A DNA stretch of 6,079 nt, taken from contig JAFOXU010000130.1 in NCBI GenBank assembly GCA_017425725.1, positions 1-6,079 on the forward strand, in the 5' to 3' direction. Below the pieces are notes generated by a model. That model was not told the origin of the DNA, searched no databases, and worked only from the letters and a program-made list of their open reading frames with translations. This DNA is from Alphaproteobacteria bacterium. Lineage in GTDB: Bacteria > Pseudomonadota > Alphaproteobacteria > Rs-D84. The position numbers and the translations under genes are program-made. This document shows positions 1 to 5,329 of this stretch, piece after piece (position 1 is the first letter of the stretch; each line of letters opens with the position of its first letter).

Positions 1-38
1 ACAAGGTGCATCTATAATATATAAAATTTGTCAACAAT

Positions 39-139
39 GCAGAATTTTGCGATTTTTTAATTATGTGCTTGACTTAAATCGCAGAATTCTCTACGATTCG
101 AACAAGCAGTACAGGAAATACCCACAGAATACTTGCGAT
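39..139 (+). repeat. three degenerate repeats upstream of HU
   Basis: Three related segments start at 39 (GCAGAATTTTGCGATT), 81 (GCAGAATTCTCTACGATT) and 124 (ACAGAATACTTGCGAT). They share an RCAGAAT block followed by a CGAT block after a short variable gap. Start-to-start spacing is 42 and 43 bp, about four helical turns. The middle copy overlaps the spacer and -10 of the proposed HU promoter. Seen directly: the similarity and spacing. Inferred: binding sites for a regulator. Chance similarity in AT-rich DNA is a real alternative. Confidence 0.3.
69..97 (+). promoter_or_regulatory. sigma70-type promoter of the HU gene
   Basis: TTGACT at 69-74 (5 of 6 matches to TTGACA) is followed by a 17-bp spacer and TACGAT at 92-97 (4 of 6 matches to TATAAT). 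The transcript would start near 104 and carry a leader of about 98 nt before the HU start codon. I recognise no riboswitch in that leader. Confidence 0.5.
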
Positions 140-201
140 ACAGATTATGTGGATACGTAAAAACTGCGAACACCTTTAAAAAATTATGAAAGGAGAAACA
201 T

Positions 202-474
202 ATGAACAAACAACAATTGATTGAAGCAATCGCAAACGAAGTTAACGTTACAAAAGCAACAGCAGCTGGCTGCTTGGATGCATTTATCAACACAGTTACA
301 AAAGTTTTGAAAAAGAAAGGCGAAGTTCGCTTGGTTGGCTTTGGTACATTCACATCTGCAAAACGCAAAGCAACAACAGGCCGTAACCCACAAACAGGTG
401 CTGCAATTAAAATCCCAGCATCTACACAGCCTAAATTCAAACCTGGTAAAGCTTTGAAAGACGCTTTGAACTAA
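202..474 (+). CDS. hup: HU family DNA-binding protein
   Basis: Histone-like HU/IHF family protein, a small dimer that bends and compacts DNA in the nucleoid. At 90 residues it has the exact family length. Two N-terminal helices (about 1-40) form the dimer core. The GFGTF motif at 46-50 leads into the beta-arm, whose tip carries the conserved R61-N62-P63, with P63 being the proline that intercalates into DNA. The C-terminal FxxGKxLKDALN pattern (79-90) is also standard. AAAGGAG at 189-195 sits 6 nt before the ATG and fixes the start. The gene appears monocistronic: it has its own promoter at 69-97 and a strong terminator at 496-528. HU and IHF subunits are hard to separate by sequence alone, but the overall pattern is HU-like. 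The family assignment is very secure; which paralogue it is cannot be told here. Confidence 0.96.
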   Translation: MNKQQLIEAIANEVNVTKATAAGCLDAFINTVTKVLKKKGEVRLVGFGTFTSAKRKATTGRNPQTGAAIKIPASTQPKFKPGKALKDALN

Positions 475-495
475 ATCGTTTGATTTGTGTAAATT

Positions 496-528
496 AAAAG
501 ATTCTCCGATTGGGGAATCTTTTTTTTT
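496..528 (+). terminator. intrinsic terminator after the HU gene
   Basis: A 9-bp stem pairs AGATTCTCC (499-507) with GGGGAATCT (512-520), with one G-T wobble and a GATT loop, and is followed by T9 (520-528). The A run before the stem can pair with the first Ts. It separates HU from the next gene. Confidence 0.9.
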
Positions 529-537
529 AAATTTTTC

Positions 538-566
538 TTTACAACTGTTTTTTCATAAAATAAAAT
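538..566 (+). promoter_or_regulatory. sigma70-type promoter of the EF-hand membrane protein gene
   Basis: TTTACA at 538-543 (5 of 6), a 17-bp spacer, and TAAAAT at 561-566 (5 of 6). It lies just after the HU terminator and predicts a leader of about 26 nt before the ATG at 599. It supports independent transcription of the downstream gene and argues against the upstream ATG at 485, which would lie outside this transcript. Confidence 0.6.
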
Positions 567-585
567 TGCAGTGTCATATAAAACA

Positions 586-594
586 AAGGAAGGA
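586..594 (+). promoter_or_regulatory. ribosome binding site that fixes the start at 599
   Basis: AAGGAAGGA is a doubled Shine-Dalgarno core 4 nt before the ATG at 599. No comparable motif precedes the in-frame ATG at 485, so this decides the start. Confidence 0.75.
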
Positions 595-598
595 ACCT

Positions 599-1096
599 AT
601 GGCAAAACAAACTGCAAAAAAAACAGCAACCAAGAAAACTGTTGCAAAAAAGACTGTCACAAAACCTGTGGCCAAGAAAACAACTGCAAAAAAAACAACT
701 GTAAAAAAAGTTGCAACTGCACCAGTTGTTGAAACATTACCATGCGGATGCGATAAAAACTGTGCATGTGCTGGCAAATGTCATGAACATGGTCACTGCA
801 AATGTCACCACGGTGGTTTTTTGAAAAAATTGATATTGTTCGTAATTATTTTTGCATTGGGTTTTGCAAGTGCAAAATTATGCTGCTGCCATCAGAAACA
901 CAAAATGATGCCACGTCCAGAATTTGATAATGGATGCTTGGTTGTAAAATGTCCAAAAATGGCCCAGATGGTTCCAATGATGGATGCTGATAAAAACGGT
1001 TGTGTTACTGTCGAAGAATTCAAGGCATCTAAAAAACACATGCGTAAAATGAAACGTCATCACAAACAACCAGAACAACCAGTTGTTGCGGAATAA
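599..1096 (+). CDS. unrecognised single-pass membrane protein with H1-like tail, Cys/His cluster and EF-hand loop
   Basis: I do not recognise this 165-residue protein as a known family. In order it shows: residues 1-40, a Lys/Ala/Thr tail of repeated AKKT-like units resembling histone H1 or the tails of some bacterial HU-like proteins; 49-71, a Cys/His cluster with CGC, CAC and CKC pairs and six His/Cys alternations, likely metal-binding; 74-92, a hydrophobic stretch preceded by KK and ending in ASA (90-92), which looks like a membrane anchor or an internal signal-peptide-like segment; 95-97, CCC; 129-140, a canonical EF-hand loop with D129, D131, N133, G134, V136, T137 and E140 in the calcium-ligand pattern, followed by F141; then a basic His-rich end. 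The positive-inside rule suggests a cytoplasmic tail and an external EF-hand. Calcium or other metal binding and DNA contact through the tail are inference. The gene has its own promoter, ribosome site and terminator. Confidence 0.8.
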   Translation: MAKQTAKKTATKKTVAKKTVTKPVAKKTTAKKTTVKKVATAPVVETLPCGCDKNCACAGKCHEHGHCKCHHGGFLKKLILFVIIFALGFASAKLCCCHQKHKMMPRPEFDNGCLVVKCPKMAQMVPMMDADKNGCVTVEEFKASKKHMRKMKRHHKQPEQPVVAE

Positions 1097-1122
1097 AAAA
1101 TGCCCCGTTCGGGGCATTTTTT
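1095..1122. terminator. bidirectional terminator between convergent genes
   Basis: TGCCCC (1101-1106) pairs with GGGGCA (1111-1116) around a GTTC loop. It is flanked by A6 (1095-1100) and T7 (1117-1123), so either strand gives a GC stem followed by a U run. It terminates the EF-hand protein gene on plus and groL on minus. The groL stop codon (1122-1124) overlaps the flanking A/T tract. Confidence 0.92.
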
Positions 1123-2741
1123 TACATCATTCCTGGCATGCCACCACCCATCGGTGGGGTTGCTGGTTTTTCTTCGGGGATTTCTGTCATTACAGCACCC
1201 GTTGTCAGCATTACGCCAGCGGTACTGGCCGCCGCTGCAATTGCTGTTTTTACGACTTTGGCCGGGTCAATAATGCCTGCCGCCATCATATCGACATATT
1301 CGCCTGTTTGTGCGTTATAGCCATAGTTATATTCGGATGATTCCATAACCTTGCCCACGACAATTTCGCCAGATGTGCCTGCGTTTTCTGCAATCTGTGC
1401 GCATGGTGCGATAATTGCACGACGAACAATATCAATACCAACATTTTGGTCGGTATTTGCGCCTGTTAAATTTTTCAGTGCATCAACTGCACGTACAAGT
1501 GCGATACCGCCACCTGCAACGATACCTTCGGCAACAGCAGCACGTGTCGCAGCCAGTGCATCATCAACACGGTCTTTCTTTTCTTTTACTTCTACTTCGG
1601 TCATGCCACCAACTTTGATAACAGCGACACCGCCGACCAATTTTGCCAGTCTTTCAGACAGTTTTTCACGGTCGTATTCGCTGCTGGATGCGGATATTGC
1701 AACACGAATTTCGTCTGCACGTGCATCAATCGCAGATTTGTCGCCACCGCCGTGTGCCAACAGTGTTGAATCTTTGGATACAACGACTTTTTTTGCGGTT
1801 CCCAATACTGCGGGGCTGATGTTTTCAAATGTCATGCCCATGTCATCAGAAATAACAGTTGCACCTGTGACGATTGCGATATCTTTTAGCATTTCTTTAC
1901 GTCTGTCGCCAAAGCCTGGCGCCTTGACTGCGCAAACCTTCAGACCGCCACGCAGACGGTTTAATACCAGTGTTGCCAATGCTTCGGATTCGACATCTTC
2001 GGCAATAATCAACAGCGGTTTACCAGATTGTGCGATTGGTTCCAGAATTGGCAACAGTGCCTGCAAGCCTGTGATTTTCTTTTCAGAAACCAAGATTTGT
2101 GCGCCATCCAATTCTGCCAACATTTTTTCGCTGTTTGTTACAAAGTATGGTGACATGAAACCTTGGTCAAATTGCATGCCTTCGACAACGTCGATTTCTG
2201 TGTCCAGTCCTTTGGCTTCTTCGACAGTAATAACGCCTTCTTTGCCAACACGTTCCATTGCGTTTGCTATTTTTTCGCCAATATCAGAATCTGAATTTGC
2301 AGAAATTGTTGCGACTTGTGCGATTTCTGCGCTGTCTTTGACAGGGCGTGCGTGTTTATCAATGTCTGCGATAACTGCTGCGGTGGCCATGTCGATACCT
2401 CGTTTTACGTCCATTGGATTCATGCCGGCTGCGATAACACGACGACCTTCACGGATTAATTTTTGTGCCAACACAGTTGCAGTTGTTGTTCCGTCACCTG
2501 CATCGTCACCTGCTTTTTTTGCAACTTCTTGAACCATGCGTGCACCAATGTTTTCCTGTGGGTCTTTCAGTGATACAGCCTTGGCAACCGTAACACCATC
2601 TTTGGTTGCGACCGGTGCGCCATATGATTTTTCAATAACAACTGTGCGACCCTTTGGCCCCATAGTGATTTTTACAGCATTGGCCAGTTTATCAACACCG
2701 GCAGCCATTTTTTCAGTATCAAAAATAATATCTTTTGCCAT
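1122..2741 (-). CDS. groL: chaperonin GroEL (60 kDa subunit)
   Basis: The ATP-driven double-ring chaperonin that folds cytosolic proteins together with GroES. It has 539 residues, near the usual 540-548. ATP-binding GPKG lies at 28-31 and DGTTT at 83-87; D83 and D394 (in VDDALAATRAA) correspond to E. coli D87 and D398, which are needed for ATP hydrolysis. The apical domain shows the conserved EDVESEALATLV (248-259) and KAPGFGDRRK (273-282). The signature AAVAEGIVAGGG (401-412) has Ala where Glu, Asp or Gln is usual. Relative to E. coli there is a 4-residue gap near residue 10. The C-terminal tail is a short Gly/Met tail, GGGMPGMM. ACGGAG at 2752-2757 precedes the ATG by 10 nt. It lies 18 nt downstream of groS in one operon and ends at the shared terminator. 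All motifs indicate an active protein. Confidence 0.99.
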   Translation of the reverse strand: MAKDIIFDTEKMAAGVDKLANAVKITMGPKGRTVVIEKSYGAPVATKDGVTVAKAVSLKDPQENIGARMVQEVAKKAGDDAGDGTTTATVLAQKLIREGRRVIAAGMNPMDVKRGIDMATAAVIADIDKHARPVKDSAEIAQVATISANSDSDIGEKIANAMERVGKEGVITVEEAKGLDTEIDVVEGMQFDQGFMSPYFVTNSEKMLAELDGAQILVSEKKITGLQALLPILEPIAQSGKPLLIIAEDVESEALATLVLNRLRGGLKVCAVKAPGFGDRRKEMLKDIAIVTGATVISDDMGMTFENISPAVLGTAKKVVVSKDSTLLAHGGGDKSAIDARADEIRVAISASSSEYDREKLSERLAKLVGGVAVIKVGGMTEVEVKEKKDRVDDALAATRAAVAEGIVAGGGIALVRAVDALKNLTGANTDQNVGIDIVRRAIIAPCAQIAENAGTSGEIVVGKVMESSEYNYGYNAQTGEYVDMMAAGIIDPAKVVKTAIAAAASTAGVMLTTGAVMTEIPEEKPATPPMGGGMPGMM

Positions 2742-2759
2742 CAGTTTTTTTCTCCGTCT

Positions 2760-3047
2760 TTATTCTAAAATTCCTAAAATATCCGTTTCCTTGATTAACA
2801 CATAGTCTTGTCCATCAATTTTAACTTCGTTCGCAGACGACGCCCATTTTGCGAACAGAACAATGTCGCCTGTCTTGACAGACATTGGAATCAAATCAGC
2901 ACCATTATATATGCCATTGCCGGTTGCAATAACACGACCACGTGATGGTTTTTCCTTGGCGTTATCTGGGATAATAATTCCGCCTGCTGTGATATTTTCT
3001 TCTTCAATTCTTTCCAGCAGAACATAATTGTGCAGTGGTTTAAACAT
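2760..3047 (-). CDS. groS: co-chaperonin GroES
   Basis: The seven-subunit lid that caps the GroEL ring. At 95 residues it is the normal length. It opens with the standard KPLHNYVLLERIEEE, followed by the mobile loop (about 17-33) carrying the GIII segment (23-26) that docks on the GroEL apical domain, then GRVIATGNG (37-45) and the KTGDIVLFAKWA beta-barrel strand (58-69). The end DYVLIKETDILGILE is typical. AAGGAG at 3054-3059 lies 6 nt before the ATG, confirming the start. It is the first gene of groS-groL. The promoter upstream resembles the RpoH heat-shock class, and a palindrome overlaps it, so heat induction and repressor control are both plausible. Confidence 0.99.
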   Translation of the reverse strand: MFKPLHNYVLLERIEEENITAGGIIIPDNAKEKPSRGRVIATGNGIYNGADLIPMSVKTGDIVLFAKWASSANEVKIDGQDYVLIKETDILGILE

Positions 3048-3068
3048 ATAAATCTCCTTATGACTATC

Positions 3069-3091
3069 AGACTATGTCATTGATATAGTCT
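3069..3091. promoter_or_regulatory. near-perfect 23-bp palindrome over the groESL promoter (candidate operator)
   Basis: Arms AGACTATGTCA (3069-3079) and TGATATAGTCT (3081-3091) are inverted around T3080, with a single mismatched pair (3076/3084). An extra direct copy of GACTAT lies at 3062-3067, giving three half-sites, one of them inverted. The element covers the groESL -10 and the predicted transcription start, where a repressor would block initiation. It does not resemble CIRCE (TTAGCACTC-N9-GAGTGCTAA). An operator role is inferred from position and symmetry. Confidence 0.55.
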
Positions 3092-3110
3092 AAAATTTAT
3101 TGATTTCAAG
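3083..3110 (-). promoter_or_regulatory. RpoH-like heat-shock promoter of groESL
   Basis: On the minus strand CTTGAAA (3110-3104) is followed by ACTATAT (3089-3083). Measured from CTTG the gap is 17 nt. This matches the alphaproteobacterial sigma32 consensus CTTG-N17/18-CYTATNT in all but the first -10 base. The same bases can be read as a sigma70 promoter (TTGAAA, 16-bp spacer, TATATC). Transcription would start near 3076, giving a leader of about 29 nt. Confidence 0.6.
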
Positions 3111-3141
3111 TCTGTATTTTAATATGCTGTATTATAAATAC

Positions 3142-3147
3142 AAGGGG
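3142..3147 (+). promoter_or_regulatory. ribosome binding site that fixes the HIT start at 3157
   Basis: AAGGGG lies 9 nt before the ATG at 3157. The longer in-frame reading from the TTG at 3100 would start within the intergenic promoter region and lacks such a site. Confidence 0.65.
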
Positions 3148-3156
3148 AATAAAAAT

Positions 3157-3522
3157 ATGTATGACAAAAACAACATCTTTGCGAAAATAATTCGTGGTGA
3201 AATCCCATGTAATCGTGTTTATGAAAATGACTTTGCGATGTCTTTTTATGATGTGAATCCAATTGCATCAACGCACGTTTTGGTTGTTCCAAAGGGTGAA
3301 TATAAAAATATGTTCGAATTTGTAAATAACGCATCTGCCCAGGAACAGGCTGATTTTTGGTCTTGTTTAACAGAAACAGCACGTATTGAAAATTGCATTG
3401 ACGGTTGTAATTTGATTGCAAATGTTGGTAATGGTACGTTTTTCTATCAAAGTGTTCCGCACTTTCATATTCATTTAATCGCAGGCGATAAAAAACAAGA
3501 TTTTTCAGATATTGCAAAATGA
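3157..3522 (+). CDS. HIT family (histidine triad) nucleotide-binding protein
   Basis: A 121-residue protein of the HINT/HIT branch, whose members hydrolyse nucleoside phosphoramidates or related nucleotide conjugates in the cytosol. The N-terminus NNIFAKIIRGEIPC (5-18) is the classical HIT opening. STHVLVVPK (38-46) is the conserved strand. The histidine triad is H102-F-H104-I-H106, where the middle histidine is the family's nucleophile, and the preceding GTFFYQSV fits the active-site strand. The start at 3157 is set by AAGGGG and by family length. A weak plus-strand promoter candidate is TTGATT (3100-3105) with TATGCT (3123-3128), whose -35 overlaps the groESL -35 on the other strand. The stop overlaps the ATG of the DUF167 gene (ATGA), so the two are likely translationally coupled. 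The biological substrate cannot be told from sequence. Confidence 0.95.
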   Translation: MYDKNNIFAKIIRGEIPCNRVYENDFAMSFYDVNPIASTHVLVVPKGEYKNMFEFVNNASAQEQADFWSCLTETARIENCIDGCNLIANVGNGTFFYQSVPHFHIHLIAGDKKQDFSDIAK

Positions 3523-3734
3523 AGATAACAGTTCGGGTTATTCCACGTGCTAAGATAAATCGGGTCGAAGTTCAACCAGATGGTGTTGTTCGTGTACATA
3601 CAACAACTGCGCCCACAGATGGCAAGGCCACGAATGACGTAATAAAAATGCTGGCGCAACACTATGGTGTTCCAAAGACCAGCATTAAATTAATTCGTGG
3701 TGCCACATCACGTGACAAGGTTTTTGAATTTTAA
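3519..3734 (+). CDS. DUF167 / YggU (UPF0235) family protein
   Basis: A small 71-residue protein of the conserved but functionally obscure DUF167 family. Visible hallmarks are VRVIPRAKINRVE at the N-terminus (5-17), the central TAPTDGKATN (30-39; family pattern TAPPvdGKAN) followed by the helix VIKMLAQHYGVP, and the closing LIRGATSRDKVF (58-69; family pattern GxxSRxK). It is shorter than E. coli YggU (about 96 residues) but keeps the whole core. Its ATG is embedded in the stop of the HIT gene (4-nt overlap), and no separate ribosome site is needed if translation is coupled. The stop overlaps that of the convergent LOG-family gene by 4 nt. No function is assigned. Confidence 0.93.
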   Translation: MKITVRVIPRAKINRVEVQPDGVVRVHTTTAPTDGKATNDVIKMLAQHYGVPKTSIKLIRGATSRDKVFEF

Positions 3735-4282
3735 ATATTCAAAAGTTGTTCTGTCAATTCTGCAACAGTATTAGCGGCATAGAAATGATAGTTATCTGTC
3801 TTTACAACAAATCCATTGTTCATCATATGTTCAATCAATTCATCCAATGGACCCCAGAAATTGTTTGTGTTTAAAAAGAACAGGGGCTTGGTTGTTTCGC
3901 CAATTTGTTGCATTGTCATAATGTCAGACAATTCGTTCAGTGTGCCAATGCCACCTGGCAAAATAATAAATGCATCAGACATTTCAAACATAATTTGCTT
4001 GCGTTCATTAACACCATCAACAACCTGCATATCTGCACCTTCGTGCGCAGGTTCTTGCAGTGCGATAACATCATCTGTGGATACACCCTTGACCACGCCA
4101 CCGTTTTCCAATGCACCATTCGCCACAGTGCCCATCAAGCCAACATTGCCACCACCAAATACCATGCGAATGCCGTTTTCTGCCAACATTTTACCAACAG
4201 CATATGCATCTTTTTTAAATTGAGGATCTGTACCATATTGATGCCCACAATATACTGCGACCGATTTTAATTTCTTTGCCAT
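3731..4282 (-). CDS. LOG family protein (TIGR00730 Rossmann-fold, cytokinin riboside 5'-monophosphate phosphoribohydrolase-like)
   Basis: A 183-residue protein of the LOG ('lonely guy') family. Characterised members cleave nucleoside 5'-monophosphates to base plus ribose 5-phosphate. Visible motifs are SVAVYCGHQYG (7-17, family VyCGSSxG), FGGGNVGLMG (42-51, nucleotide loop), R94-K95 in NERKQIMFEMSDAFI, and PGGIGTLNE (109-117), which matches the family motif PGGxGTxxE with catalytic E117 present. The catalytic Arg and Glu are both kept, so it should be active. In bacteria the true substrate may be AMP or other nucleotides rather than cytokinins. AAAGGA at 4291-4296 lies 8 nt before the ATG. 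It is divergent from tilS and convergent on DUF167, so it is probably monocistronic. Older annotations call such proteins 'lysine decarboxylase', which is a misnomer. Confidence 0.95.
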   Translation of the reverse strand: MAKKLKSVAVYCGHQYGTDPQFKKDAYAVGKMLAENGIRMVFGGGNVGLMGTVANGALENGGVVKGVSTDDVIALQEPAHEGADMQVVDGVNERKQIMFEMSDAFIILPGGIGTLNELSDIMTMQQIGETTKPLFFLNTNNFWGPLDELIEHMMNNGFVVKTDNYHFYAANTVAELTEQLLNI

Positions 4283-4306
4283 TTTATTTTTCCTTTATTT
4301 TTGCAA

Positions 4307-4315
4307 ATTATATCA
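4307..4315 (-). promoter_or_regulatory. extended -10 promoter of the LOG-family gene
   Basis: On the minus strand TGATATAAT is a perfect extended -10 (TGnTATAAT), with the hexamer at 4312-4307. No good -35 is seen 16-18 bp upstream, as expected of extended -10 promoters. Transcription would start near 4300 with a leader of roughly 18 nt. The region also holds the tilS start region on the other strand. Confidence 0.55.
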
Positions 4316-4330
4316 TAAAATAACACCACA

Positions 4331-5329
4331 ATGAATGAAAAGTTTTTAGATTTTATCAATAAATATTCTGAATCTCGACTGGCAATTGCAGTCAGTGGTG
4401 GGGTTGATTCTGTATGTTTGTTATGTTGGGCGGCAAAGTGTGGCTTGAATGTAACAGCGTTGCATGTGAATCATGGTTTACGTGATGCTGCAGATACAGA
4501 AACACAATACGTTCAAGATTTATGTCAGAAATTGAATGTTCCATGCCATGTTTTTTATTGGACGGCTGATAAACCCTTGACTGGGTTAGAGGCGGCTGCC
4601 CGTGATGCACGATATAAATTTATGACAGATTGGTGTCATGAACATAATATTGATGCATTAATGGTTGCACATCAGGCAGATGATCAAATCGAAACGTTTT
4701 TAATGAACTTGTCACGGGGCAGTGGGGTGTCTGGGCTGTCTGCAATGCAGCCAGAATCATATCGTGATGGGATTAAAATTGTTCGCCCATTATTAGGAAT
4801 ATTTCGCAGTGAATTGATAAAATATTGTGATGATAATGGTATCAAATATTTTTCTGATGAAATGAACGATGACGAAAGTTATACACGTGTAAAAATTCGC
4901 AAGAATCGTCACCTGTTGTCAGAAAAGATGGGAATCAGCGATGCCAGAATTTTGCTGGCCATTGAAAATCTGTCACGTGCACGCAATGCGCTGGACAGCA
5001 ATATTGATACATTGGTTCAATCTGTTATGTATGATAATTATGCATTGTTTTCTGATTCTTTTCTATTTGACCTGCCACCCGATATTAGTTTAAAGTTCAT
5101 TGGTGTATTAATTCAAACAATCGGGGGGAATAATTATCAACCACGCTTGAATTCGTTGATGTTCGCACTAAGTAAATTAAAGTCAGATTGTAAATTTACC
5201 TTGGGGCACTGTACGTTGCGACGGTTCAAGAATCAGATTTTGATTGTTCCCGAAGGTGCAAAAACAAGTATCAGGAAAAAAAATGAAAAAATTAAAAGAC
5301 TTCAAAAAATCAAATCAAATCAATCCTAA
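4331..5329 (+). CDS. tilS: tRNA(Ile)-lysidine synthase TilS
   Basis: Attaches lysine to C34 of the CAU-anticodon tRNA-Ile using ATP, changing its specificity from AUG to AUA. The N-type PP-ATPase domain spans about 1-200: P-loop SGGVDS (22-27), VNHGLR (46-51), EAAARDARY (87-95), AHQADDQIET (113-122), RGSGVSGLSAM (129-139), RPLL (152-155), and the tRNA-contacting DEMNDDESYTRVKIR (176-190). The shorter C-terminal domain carries YQPR (269-272) and TLGHC (290-294), a pattern usual in alphaproteobacteria. At 332 residues it resembles compact TilS proteins rather than the 432-residue E. coli form. The start at 4331 is the natural N-terminus, but no Shine-Dalgarno is visible. A TAAAAT at 4316-4321 would give a nearly leaderless transcript. 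The C-terminal basic tail overlaps ftsH by 47 nt. Confidence 0.97.
   Translation: MNEKFLDFINKYSESRLAIAVSGGVDSVCLLCWAAKCGLNVTALHVNHGLRDAADTETQYVQDLCQKLNVPCHVFYWTADKPLTGLEAAARDARYKFMTDWCHEHNIDALMVAHQADDQIETFLMNLSRGSGVSGLSAMQPESYRDGIKIVRPLLGIFRSELIKYCDDNGIKYFSDEMNDDESYTRVKIRKNRHLLSEKMGISDARILLAIENLSRARNALDSNIDTLVQSVMYDNYALFSDSFLFDLPPDISLKFIGVLIQTIGGNNYQPRLNSLMFALSKLKSDCKFTLGHCTLRRFKNQILIVPEGAKTSIRKKNEKIKRLQKIKSNQS
5273..5276 (+). promoter_or_regulatory. ribosome binding site for ftsH inside tilS
   Basis: AGGA lies 6 nt before the ATG at 5283 and supports that start over the later in-frame ATG at 5349, which has no ribosome site. The A8 run 5276-5283 joins this site to the start codon. Confidence 0.5.

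Noticed and set aside
1..38. TATAAT at 13-18 as a promoter for the HU gene
   Set aside because: A perfect -10 hexamer is present, but any -35 would be outside the window and the region is AT-rich. TTGACT-N17-TACGAT downstream is the better-supported choice.
104..201. Riboswitch or other structured leader for HU
   Set aside because: I see no stable GC stem or known aptamer pattern, only short AT-rich complementarities.
57..440. Minus-strand open frames of 127 and 69 codons across HU
   Set aside because: They are shadows of the HU coding sequence, with no family motifs or ribosome sites.
485..598. Upstream in-frame start giving a 203-residue version of the EF-hand protein
   Set aside because: This start lies just ahead of the HU terminator and upstream of the better promoter (538-566). 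It has no ribosome site, and the added residues come from terminator sequence.
872..891. Lipoprotein lipobox before the CCC of the EF-hand protein
   Set aside because: The residues before C95 are A-K-L. The Lys does not fit a lipobox, and the segment is internal.
1351..2532. Long open frame of 393 codons on the plus strand antisense to groL
   Set aside because: It is the mirror of the strongly biased groL codons. The translation is a low-complexity Ser/Ala/Thr/Pro mix with no recognisable motif and no ribosome site.
3061..3099. CIRCE element for HrcA before groES
   Set aside because: The palindrome arms (AGACTATGTCA) do not resemble TTAGCACTC, and the spacer is 1 bp rather than 9.
3100..3156. 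TTG start for a 140-residue HIT protein
   Set aside because: The extra 19 residues match nothing in the family, lie in the promoter region, and lack a ribosome site. The ATG at 3157 has AAGGGG and the usual HIT N-terminus.
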